NCBI RefSeq assembly: GCF_932276165.1
Contig: NC_063994.1
Location: 1,860,001 to 1,924,000 of the forward strand
Length of the DNA: 64,000 nt
Reading direction: 5' to 3'
Origin: Plutella xylostella
Taxonomy: Eukaryota; Arthropoda; Insecta; Lepidoptera; Plutellidae
The position numbers and the translations under genes were made by a program. Of the stretch, positions 12,973-25,200 are shown one piece after another (the first letter of the stretch is position 1; every line of letters starts with the position of its first letter). The notes under the pieces are model-generated. The model saw only the letters and a program-made list of their open reading frames with translations. It was not told where the DNA came from and searched no databases.

Positions 12973-13293
12973 TGAGTAGTACCTCAATAATTAGTCTGCG
13001 GTGTTTTTTTTGTCTGTGATCAATGTTAAAAAAAAACGAAGCGAAACGAAAGTTAATGTTTTTGTTTCGTGAGGAAACGATTATTTTATTTTATTTGCTG
13101 TGATAAAGTTCTTAGGCAGTGAAAGAAGGCCCTACGTAATCATTATCCGTTGATAATTGATAATAGTGTGCCATCTCATCCAATCTCAAGGTAAATCAAA
13201 CACAATTTTATCATGGCTGTCAAAGTAACAATGTAATAATCATGCATCACATTCATTAGCCGATTACCCAAAAACACCCCCTTTTCTACGCAG
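12973..13293 (+). promoter_or_regulatory. ENOX promoter, 5' UTR exon and short UTR intron
   Basis: A good donor (TCTCAAG|GTAAAT) at 13190/13191 and an acceptor (TTTTCTACGCAG) ending at 13293 define a 103-bp intron directly before the start codon. The non-coding first exon therefore lies somewhere between about 12980 and 13190. No TATA box is obvious. The start site must be very close to the right end of the TIR element. Confidence 0.5.
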
Positions 13294-16200
13294 ATGAACA
13301 ACTCATGGAATGGTAATGGCCAGTTTGCGCAAGACATGCACCACATGCCGCCGCTGCTTCCGCCTCAAGTGCCCCTGATTGGTCCGATGGACGACATGCC
13401 TGGACCCCGCATGCCGCATGTCGACGCTATTGGTCCTCAGGGCATGCCTCCGGGAATGATGCCCAATGACCAGAACCAGATGATGATGGACCTTTCGCAT
13501 GAAGATCAGGGCAATCAGAGGCCGGGGAATAGAGGATCCAGGGATAGACGGGACATGCAAGGGCATAGAGGTTTGTGGATTTGAGTTCAAAGATTACTCT
13601 GTTTGTTCAGTGTGTGTGCCTCAAAATTCAAAAATATTAATGTATTTGCTGTAATATGAGTAGTCTTTCAGTACCTAGTAAGTTCACAAGTCAATACACT
13701 TAAGCACTATTCAATAACTCAACACACATCCACAGCTAGACATTTCCTAGCACAAGAGTGCCACTGCTTCAGTTCTATATTAATTGTCTGGTTCAGTAAT
13801 CCTTCAATCTAAAATTTTCTTCCATGTGTGACTATTACCAGGCATAAAAATTGCAGACAAAAGTTTTTTTTTTTTGTATTTTTACCACCTTTTTCACCTC
13901 CTACAGGACAACGCCGTCGGTCCAGAGACCGTCATGACAGGGACAGATCACGCATTGATGATGGTCCCGGTGACAGAAACCGAGGGAATCAGGGCCCGCG
14001 CGATAGAGGTGACTACGGTGGGAAGGGAAGAGGTGGCCGGTCTGATCGTCCCCGGCAGAACAGGTGGGGGGATGGACCTGATGCAATGGGGCCTGGTCCT
14101 ATGGGGGACCATGGACCAATGGGAGGTCCTGGGCCTATGGGAGGGCCTGGACCTATGGGAGGGCCTGGACCTATGGGAGGGCCTGGACCTATGGGAGGTC
14201 CTGGACCAATGGGCGGTCCTGGACATATGAACCAGGGAGGCCCAGGGATGCCACAAGCCTCTAACATGATGATGCAAGGTAAAAAAATACATTATGATGA
14301 ACCTATGAGTTATTCCATACATACCTTACATTTAACATGTCATTAATCTTAAAACATCTTTTAGGTGGAGGACAAATGATGCAGTACCCCGGCGGCATGT
14401 ACAACAACGGCATGATGGGGCAGGCTCCCATGGACATGGGCAACATGATGCCCATAAACCCCATGATGGGCTCCGGCAACCCGTCCATGATGATCGACCA
14501 GGGTATGATGGGCAACATGTACCCGCAAATGAACCCGATGATGGGAGGCATGATGCCTTTAAACAGCCAGCTGATCTACCTGTCCGAAGCGGTTCTTTTG
14601 CCACCGATTCCCGGTGCATCTCTACCGGAACGGCGAGACAAGCCTCCGGGCTGCTGCACTATCTTTGTAGGAGGTCTGCCAGATAAGATCAATGAGGAGA
14701 TACTTAAGGAGATATTCCAGAAATTTGGCAAGATTAAAGACCTGATGCTGAACAGGAAGGGGTTCTGTCACATCAGGTTTGCGATGCCGGAGAGTGTGGA
14801 GGCGTCATTCAGTCTGTCGGGGTACAGGTTCAGATACCAGGATCAGATTGATGCAGAGGCCACGACTTTGTTCTTGGACTATGCCTTGGTAAGTTTATCA
14901 TCAATGTTTAAATCACAATTTATAGAAGTTTTAAAAAGAGAGAAAGTATAATTTAAGTTTCCATAATTTAGATTGAATCAATGATGATGATAAATATTTC
15001 AGGCAAAGCAAATATAACACTGAGAACTAGTGTTTTTATCACATTCAGCTTCCATCATAATACCCTGATTATACCTAACGATACGAATGGCGAGACGGTA
15101 TTGTGTCGATTACACCTAACGAGAACAGTGGTGAGACAGTATCCTCGACCAAAGAACGTCTAGCAAATGACCGAGTGCGCCGCTGAGGACACTGTACTCG
15201 TTAGGTGTAATCGACCCAATGGGTCGAATATGCTTGGCCGATCCTCGACCAATTAACAGTTAGCACTTTACTGTGTGCTCGGCCGAGGATACTGTCTCGC
15301 CACTACTCGTTAGGTGTAACAATACCCTTGTAAGGATTCAAACCAGCACACTCGCTTTCTTTTAGATAATCAGGCGTCTGACTTGTACCTTGTTATCTAT
15401 GCTAAGCAGTGGTCTATTATTGCCTAAAATCTCTCTTATTTCATCAGAACCGCGACGACCAACAAGAGTACGAGCGTTCAAAACGCGCGCGCGAGCCGAC
15501 GCCGCCGCGCATCGAGCCGTTCACGCCGACCGCGCTCGCCGCGCTCGCAGACAAGATCAAGAGCGAGGACCACTTCGCAGACGCTGCGCCAGTAAGTACA
15601 GAACATTCTAGAGTGACATTATTAGACATAGAGAGCGCTATGGCTAGCAAAAGCAACTTTCCGATACCTATTAGCGTCATCTATCTGAAGATCATTCACA
15701 AGTTCTGGAGACGTTCGAGTTTGTTGAGTAGCTCTTCAGTGAGGTCAACATCACTAGATGGCGCTAGTATCTAAAGAAATACAGCGCTTTCTATAATGAA
15801 GTTGGCTGTGTGTCTGTATCATCGTTTACATTCTAATATCGATGTTGCAAAAAACTACTGAAAAGCGCAGGGTTAGGTTACTAAGTCCCGGGTTCGACTC
15901 CCGGCGCCCCAGCTGCAGTAGTAGAGCCGACGCCGCCGCGCATCGAGCCGTTCACGCCGACCGCGCTCGCCGCGCTCGCCGACAAGATCAAGAGCGAGGA
16001 CCACTTCGCAGACGCCGCCCCGGTAAGAATAGAAGCTTTAGAACTTTCTAGAATGATATAGAAACACCTAAAACCTAGAAGTTTTACTGCGCCATTTTAA
16101 GGAAGTCTTAAGATGGCGCTAGAACTAGTGCTATTATTTAATTATGCTCGGCCGCTCCGGTAAGAATGGAACATCTTAAAATGATAAAGAACATTCTAGA

Positions 16201-19200
16201 AGGACAAAGAAAAGGATAGGTCATAGAGGGCGCTAGAGAAAGCCAGACTCTGGGTACCTAACAGCAGTGCAATCTATGGCTTTTAATAAATAAACTTTAC
16301 AAATTAATCGACGCGTCATTGCAAAAAAGAGCAATGTAGTTTCGTTAGTGTGTAATTGTGTATGTATGTATGTCCTTTTCGGCATACATAGATGATCTGA
16401 AGCTGACCGTACGATGTAGCACTTATGATAGAGCACAATCCCTTTACATCTTCTATTCTAATGTATTTTCTTTCCTTCTATTCCAGACGCTAGCGGGCTG
16501 GCTGGAGCGCGGGGAGGTGTCCAAGAAGAACGCCAACACGTTCTACTCCCTGATCCAGGCAAGCAACAACCAGGTCCGAAGACTCTTCAACGAGAAGATG
16601 CAAGTGGACGAGGAGCTGGCCAACCTCAAGTCAGCTATGCGGGACAAGTTCCTGCGTATCCTGAGCCAGTGTGAGTGGACTGTGTTTTTAAGGACTTGTG
16701 GATTATAAAATGAGTAAACTGCAGTAGTTGTAAGGACTTGTTGGTCTGAAAATGTGTGAGCTGAAGTGGCAGTGGGTTGGCCGAAGAACTGAGGACTGGT
16801 GGTGGGTGGAGGAGTTCTTGAGTGGACACTTCGAACGGGATGGTGTAGCGTGGGACGCTCTTCGGCCTGCTGGACTGACTACCTTAGACAAGTAGTTGGT
16901 AGTAGTTGAATGAGGAAGATCGAGGATCGAGTGTTTGGATGCTCATTGGGAGAGGCCTATGTCCAGCAATATATACTATTATTTTAATGGTGTTGATGAT
17001 TTCTTGGATGCTGGGAAATTGGCGGCGGTGAAGGTGGATAGCGTGGGAGGCCCTGCAGACTGCGTGTAGATGCTACATTATCATTAACAACACGGGAAAT
17101 GCTGGATATACGCTTGTGTCTTTAAAGTCTAGGTACAGTCCTACTGGCATTGCCTAGGTTTCTTCACACTCCATCACCAGAACGACGGATCCTGGAAAAA
17201 GTCTATCAACTATAATGTCTGGTCAGTCACCTATGTACAATCTGACTGGTTAATCCTTTCAACGGCACGCTAAGAAGAAGTCTTGGTTCATCCTACATCA
17301 TCCTTCACGGGATACGAAATGGCGCATTACCTACTAGGATGAGCAGCATATTCTACCAAGTTTCCTGAATGCAGCCCTGCCTTTTATGTGCCTACCTTAT
17401 TCTTGTCTGACTTGGAAAGGGCATACCAATATACATGTCCAATTCATCGCTACGGTGGAATACTGGTAGCGATACTGAAGCAACCAACATTAATTTATCG
17501 CTGATGTATCACGAAAAAAACTTTGCGGCATAAATACTTTCAGAAGTTCCCATCAGAGTTTTATTTACAAAGAATTTTACATTTTACAGCACTAAATCAA
17601 TAATTGATTGCTTCAGAATCAGCTACATTATTAGTTACTTTAAGTGATTGGATTGAGGCGAACTCTCCTAACCCTGTATTTAATCATGGTCCACGTTGTT
17701 ATTTAATAAGTACGCGACAAAGCAGCTATATTGTTTGATTTATGGTTTTGTGTAAAATGAAAATTAGGTCAACCTCTTAATAAATAGGTAACTATAAATA
17801 CAGGCGTAATGGTTTTACAACGTTATAACTACTCGACTGGTAACGCAATACAAAAGTGCGTTTGACATGTTTATGAAAACGCCTTCAACCCTCAACGACT
17901 TGCATCATAAGGAACTATCTTCCAGTTGCCACCGCATACAGCTTGAATGAGTGTTTACTATAAACACAAATGTCCGCAAGCCGAGTTGCGCTTGGGGTAT
18001 ATTTTTTAATCTGGCCAGCATGAATTTCTTCGATGGTACATATGGGTTGGGTATGTATATTGAATATATTTGTAAATTAGAGCTGAGGGATGGAGCAACA
18101 GAGAAAAAAATAAGATATTCACCGAGGTATGCTGCGTATTCACCCATACAACGACGCGGTTGGATCTACATAATATAAAATCGTTGGATACCTTATACCT
18201 TGATTCACGGGGAAAGACAGAACCCGTATTACATTCGAATAAGGGTAGTTTTTTATCAGTGCAGCGAGCACAGGATTCGATACTATTTTCGAATCTACAC
18301 GAAGGGTCATTTTTGGGCCATTATTTTATTTTGGGTACAATTGGACATACTTTTACAGATATTTTTTTCAAAAATAAACTTCTTATTAATTAACCTTTCA
18401 ATATTTATTTATGTTAATTAACATTTATATTATTCATTAAATACATTTGCAGCGATGTTTTCTTGCTATTTCTTAAAGTTATTGACGTTTAATCGAGGAA
18501 CGATGAGAAAAAAATACTACTGCGTTACTTTCATACAAAATTATGTTTTATTGTTAGGAACATATATTTTGGTTCGTAAACATATACCAGATAAAAAGTA
18601 AGAAAAAAAACATTAATCTAACAGTTTACGTTACAAAATATTCTCAGTTTTGTTATTCATTCTATAATAAAGTTTCCCACTGCGTTACCAATCAATAAGT
18701 TTTAATGCAATACTTTTCGAAAAAAGGACAAAATAATCATAATTTTTTGCTCAAAGTTTTAGAAATAGCTCAAAATAAGGTGAATTATAATTATTATATT
18801 TAGTTTAACATTCTTTCTAATATAGAGTAGCTAAAATGTTTGTGAATACTCTCAGGAAACGAGGGACAAATAGATAACGCTGTGGTTAATTGGTAACACA
18901 GTGGTATCTCAATCACAATCTTTATACTTTCTTCAATTAAAACTGATCATAATGTGAAAAAAACTATCAAACTAAAATTAACAGAACTCTTTGTTTAATA
19001 TCAAACATTAAAATCGCTGAAAATATAACAACTTAATACTAAGAAATATTTCTCATTTTTTTTGCCTATAAAGCCGTTGTTTTTCAGCCGCTGTTTACGC
19101 CATTGAGTCTGAAATGTTATACTGTAACAATATAATATGCTCAAATGTTATATTTGTACCATAAATTGAGTAACAGATACCTGAAAACTATAAGAAAAAC

Positions 19201-22200
19201 CCCTGAGTTACTATAGCTACAACTGCGTTACTGAAAAAGTAACGAAGTGTAGCGGTAACGCAGTTGTAAAACAATAACCTATTTGAAGTTAGTACTTAAA
19301 TGAATACACATACATGGGATATCAAAATGCCCTAATAATTGTTACTAATTACACAGAATAATAACTAGTACCAGGTACAGAAGCCCATCTTCGCAATGGC
19401 CTGCAAAGAAATATGACTCCATCGCATAAGCAATAAGATCTAATTTAGATCGCGTTCCAGCCGCACACGTTTTTATTTACTTATCTACCAATTAATTTTT
19501 GAGGGAATATGCGCCTTATTTCACTGGACTACGGTGCATAATAAGTTATACGTGGTTATACGCATTGAAAAAGAAGCCACCTTAGGGTTGCCTCAGCACC
19601 ACAGACTACAACGTTTACTAAGCAACGGACTGACTTTGTAAAAAGAATGTCATGTTTTAAAACAAAATTAATTTGAATTTAGAATACAAAGCTATTCCAA
19701 ATTTTTTTTCTATTGGAAATAAACAGTAAAAACAATAACAATTTCATAGTTAAGATATTTTGAAGTACATAAAATATGTATGAATCTAAGTACCTAAAAC
19801 ATTTAATTTTGTGAAAACATGTTTTTTTTTTCGTTATAATTTATATTATGGATATAATTTATATTATGGTACAGAACGTGTTAGTTTCGTTAAGCACTAA
19901 TCCCACTCAGCGGTCAGCGCACATTTTATAATCGATTCATTAATGCATTTTGAAGGTAGTTGTGTCTGTAAATTTAATACTTTAACGAAAACAAAATTGG
20001 AATAGACTTTGTTCAACGTGGAGAAAAAAAGGGTTTGTAGTTCGGATTAATTTCATTTCAAATAAGGAACGTAGAAGAAATCAATAAAATACTTAGATTA
20101 GTTTTACCTGTCAGCATCTTTTGGTAATCTAAAAAAAATTAAATTTGGATCACGATCCGTATTTAAGCAATTAAATACGGCACAGTATTTTTTTGCTGCT
20201 TTTTTCTTTTTATGTCCATTTTTCTATTCATAAATTTTAATAAATACCTAAATACGACATTTATAAACTAGTACGAAATAGGAACAAATAGCGCGCGCGT
20301 GTATCGTCTTCCGCTTGCGGCAGCCGACTAGATTTGCCCACTCGACGCGGCAGGCGCCAGGCTGGCGCCTGCGCCGCCCACGCGCGGAGTGACACAGGCC
20401 TGCTAATTATTACATATATTGCATGAAATAAAATAATAAATCTCTATAAAACTCACCGTATGTCGCCGGTAACTCAGTGGCGTCACAATAAATACACGCG
20501 CTTCTCTCCAGGACTCTCATCCGAAAGACTTGGTCATTTTATCCGTCCCGCTCTCTTTCCTGCACTCCGATACAAATACACAGCCATTCAAATGATCTTA
20601 GGTATAAGAAAGTGAAAAAAAGTTTATTTATGATTGAATTTCCTAGGGTAACCTAGTGTAGGTGTATTTTTGCTTAGACTTGGGGACTCGGCCAGGAATA
20701 TTAATTGTCCCATAATATGTTCATATAAAATCATGAATATTACCGTGAAGTAAAGTTTAAATAATGACATATTCGTTATAATATTCAAAAAAATTGTTTC
20801 CATTATATTTTTTTACACACGTTGTGCTTGTTTCATATGACTCGCTCCGAGGGACAGACAATTTTTGTATGAAAAACAATTGCGTTACCAAAAACAACAA
20901 CAGAGTTACCGTAATTTGTAAATAAATAAAGTATTTTACATAAATTCATTATATTTTCTGTGACCGGTGTCTTATTTAATTGCTACAGACGGTAGCTATA
21001 TTCCTGAATTTCATTATTTAATTTTTAAAAAATGTTTCTTTGTAGGGGACCGATAATGGTCCCTAAAATAAAATAATGGCCCTTTTACCAAACGCTTAAC
21101 GTATTTAAATCAAATTTTAAATACATTTTGTACTAACTGACAGACTATGACAGGCTACTAAATACGTTTAGCGTTTGGTGAAATTCCACCTAACATATGG
21201 AAAAAACAAATGTCACTTTTGGAACTAACTTTGCCTTACATACGCAACGTTAACGGAGGTTCGAAACTTGTGCTCGCGACTCAGATGACTTTCCCCGTGA
21301 AATGGAATATAGACGCCGGTACTTATTTTTAAGAAGGATGATGTCCTCCACGACGAGTCCGTCGACGGCGACACCTTGTCAGTTCCTGGCATGTGCTCGT
21401 ACGTGGCTTGCGAAGCCGAACTTGGTCTTGAACGTGCGGCTACAGATGTTGCACTGTAAAGCAAAGATACTAGACTTACTTTTTCAGTGATTCATTGTCA
21501 CTGAAACGAAACGAAACGACAGTGGCAATTCAATTGCGCGATGTAGGTAAGTATTGATGGCGCTCAACGATACCAGAAATAGAATGCATAATATAGCCCT
21601 GTGTACTGTTTATCAAAGATATTTTTTTTATTAAGCCTTCACTATAGCTCGTAGACTCTACCTATAGGTACAAGTACATTTTAATAGCCTAGGTACATTT
21701 TGTACCCTCTTGTGGTGAGCGAACTAAAAATAGGTGGCGGAATGCCGCAAGAAGCGATGGTGTCACTGGAAGCGACTGCTGTTATTATGTCTTCGTGCCT
21801 ATGTAGTATTAAGTATAAGAGACGTATCAATTTGTTTTTCTGATTTCGTATTGAAAAATATTTTGTTTGTTTTCATTAAACCGTACATCAAACAATATAA
21901 CTGCTGTGTTAACTTACCGACACGTCCGACACGTCTCCAGGAGTGAGTTTTTATCGAAATAAATATCGGCTACCCTGTAAACTTGGCCGATATTTACTCT
22001 TTCTGTGTGTATTTCTTTCCAAAAATGGCAAGAGAATGCGCATTATTTGTGTCCTGAAATCCTGAGAAGCAACTGTAGAATATTGCTCGTTATATAGAGC
22101 ACCTGTTTTTACTGTAAACATTATGTTTTGTCAACTATAGTCGAGCAGGTCGCGAAGATACTGTCGGCGGCGAAGCTGCAACGAGTGTGGGACCACTTCT

Positions 22201-25200
22201 CCAAGCAGCAACGGCGCAATATCGAGATGTGGCAGAAAATGACTTCGGTACGTAAAATTCACGCGAACCATTGAACTCAAGGTTTCTAACAACGTAGGGT
22301 GAATACCCGTTGGTGCGTTGTGCCGTCGCAAAGGAACTGTCATAAAATAATATGGCAGTGAAAACGCAACGCTCCAATGGGGCCTCGCCCGTACACATAA
22401 TATAAAATCGGGTAAATATTTTGACAGAGACCTTTGAGTTGGATGGTTTGATTCTAGGTGATAGCAGGGAAGGTATACAAGATTGTGTATATAGCGTGTA
22501 AAACAATGATAAAATGACATTGGAGCATTCCTGCCCGGCATTTAATACATCTGCTGCTTTGGCCGCGCCTGTTAAGATAAAAATCCACGCCATTTGGCAC
22601 GTTTAATGTTAAGAACGGCCAAGTAACGAAATGAAGACTTTCTATAAGTCTGTTAGAATAATCCTTAAGAGGAGAGTATACCTTCGCGATTCTAGCGAAA
22701 TAGGTATTTAGGAAAACATTTGCTATCGCTTGTACTCTCATGCCCCTGGCACGGGTGCGATAGAGATGCACTGCAGCTCGCGACTGACAATAGGTACTTT
22801 TCTTGATGAAATTCTGGTTTCGGGAGAAAACGTTTTACACTAACTAAATATCAACCAATCTCTTTGACTTTTATGTCAATCGCTTCAGCATAATATATAG
22901 GTTTATAGCTTCACTTTAAAAAAAAAAATACTTCGTTATTGTTTAATTAACGGTTTGATTAAACAAAGTTTTTATCACAAAAAATACGTTATTTGAGGTG
23001 CCTATAATTTTGAATCTATAGATTTTTTTTTTTTAAAAAGCATGGAGATTGGATAATATTTAGAGGTAGTAAAACTTTTTTCTTTTTGTATGAACGAGCA
23101 AGTGGTATACTTCCCTCTTAATTGGAAAGATGGTGGGCAAGACCCTACGCAATATTCATATAAAGGGGGCGATATATTATTGTGATTGTCCAGTCCAGTA
23201 GATTTTAACTGGATTTTTTTCCAGTCCAGTAGATTTCAATAAGCCGTCTTGCTGATGTTGCGGACATAGGACATGTCCAATAATATATATATAAGTCCAA
23301 AGATCAAACATTATGCACAGTCAACCAATTCTCTTTCAATGTTTTAAGATGAGGATAGTAAACAGGTAATTTCAAACAGTCATTGAGCAGGTAGATAGCG
23401 GTAAAGATATACGTCACCAGATTATGTATCTAGGATCCAGTTACCACGCGTCAGCGATTGTTTAAAATTAAGCCACAGAAGTTCTTCGGTCTACCAGCTG
23501 GTTTCAACGAGCATCACCTAGCAATCTTGAGCAGTCTTCAAAGTAACGAGTTAGCTGAAATCTACGGCTTTAACAACCTTTGCTTTCAGCTTTAACGTCT
23601 TCAGTTTCGTCGTCTTGGCGTTCCAAGGGTTTGACATCACGGCGAGGCTACTCTTTTCCGACGCAGCCAGAGGAATTGAATTGAATCACTGCCGTTTTGT
23701 TGTAAGTGGAGTCTTTTTGAGCCACCCCCACAATAAAGTTGCCGTTTTCCAGGCCTCTTTCTAGGTACCGGTTCCTTTAGGATTACATGCAATGCTTACA
23801 GTGACTACATCAAAAAGAGATGGTTGATGGTGTTGATAATTCTTTATAGGTATGAAAGGATACTACAACCAGCCTGGGTGGCCTTGCTTGGAGAGATAAA
23901 GATACTACTACCCAAAAGTAATTGTTGGACCAGTATGCCGATTCTTTTTTGTCCCGTGTTCTTCTAGTAAGTACGGTGCATCATCGTTTGTGGATCTCCA
24001 GAAAAGCAACACAAAAATAGGTTTAAACACTTCCAGGTCCTCCAAGGTACGTCATATTCAGGGGACAGATAATCAGACTGCTGCAGAAACAGGGATTTCT
24101 AGGGCAAAATAGCCCTCAGAATGCAGACTTCATAAAGCTGCGTCGCAGCAGTCTTTGCGGGGCAATGAGGAAGGCATCCATGGCATCGCGTGGTTCATCA
24201 TCCATTTTGTCCATCTCCTAGGAACGCTCCAGAGCCTTGTGGACATCGGAGGGCATATGTCAGCAGCAAGTGGATAAAGATTATAAACGACGAACGAACA
24301 GGAATTGTCCGAAGCTTATAAAAAACAAAACTGCAGCGCTAACCACGACTCTATCGTTGTATTTAGCGTCCCGATTGCGTGACAATTCTTGTTCGTTCAT
24401 TCGTCGATTTATAGAGTGACCCCGCAGTGCCGTCGGCCCCAGTTGAACGAGAGTTCCTGTTTCCCAAACTGGGCCTCAAGTCTGCTAATGAATGGCGGCT
24501 CAATGCTGTGTCGTCTGAATGGTTTTCCGACTTTAGGTATCCGTTATCTCTTGGTTAGTGATTCCCAGTAGAGCAATATGAAACACTTAACACTTATTAC
24601 TGTTTGGTAACATTAGTTCTTTAAAAAAGTAGCAATAAATATTTCCTAAAACGCAGATAATGAATACCTACAGTGCGAAATCCATGCTGCCGACACACAA
24701 CTGTGCCGCCATTCCTTAGCAGACTTGGGGCCCTGTATACGCGTGGATTGTCCTATGGAAACCAAGAGCGATAGTCCAGATGTCCACAGGACCAGCGGTA
24801 GAGCTCTACACTTGTAAGCTGCTATAAGATCTCGTTACAAGATTGCACCTTTGAATCTACAACATTGGAAGAGGATTAGTAAGGTTTATGTACCTAGGGC
24901 TTTTTCGCACATGTGCCGAGCAAAATCGGCTCGAGACTTGGGTATTAAATGTAAGAAATTTCCTGCTCCTGCTAATGGGAATTGTAACGGTATTAGTAAC
25001 CCGCTCGCCTGAAAAGGACCGAAGACAAAAGGTAAAGCGGTGGTGAAACTGCCGATTGCATCGTAAATTGCGAAGTATTTTTAGGTAAAGATATCCACTA
25101 ACAATGACTGTTTGAAGTGCTGTGTGTTTATCCTAACATCTTAAAACATTTTATACTACACACCGGTAGTTTTAGCTGTTGATTAGTCGTTTGCAAATGC

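Larger units (their letters stand above)
16986..22140 (+). other. Large ENOX intron 5: mostly non-coding, with scattered motif and MITEs
   Basis: No exon is recognised between 16671 and 22140. The intron contains a repeated 13-bp word close to CCACTGCGTTACC in both orientations (17840-20920), a CpG-rich patch at 20285-20400 with the palindrome CAGGCGCCAG-G-CTGGCGCCTG, and inverted-repeat elements near 21080-21290. Confidence 0.6.

Noticed and set aside
12657..13019. 120-codon frame with Arg/Ala-rich sequence
   Set aside because: It lies in the GC-rich end of the TIR element and reflects CTCGC repeats, not a protein.
13901..14322. Several long frames on both strands across the ENOX repeat exon
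   Set aside because: They are by-products of the GGxCCx-rich tandem repeat; only the frame that splices in phase to the RRM exon has family support.
15880..15912. tRNA gene
   Set aside because: Only the T-arm and a possible acceptor end are present; no D-arm, anticodon arm or A box.
15924..16022. Regular alternative exon of ENOX
   Set aside because: No AG acceptor in the required phase precedes it, and the first third of the exon is missing; kept as a pseudo-exon with an open question.
22131..22593. Two overlapping minus-strand frames of 136 and 152 codons
   Set aside because: They run antisense through ENOX exon 6 into the intron, overlap each other in different frames and show no protein-family pattern.
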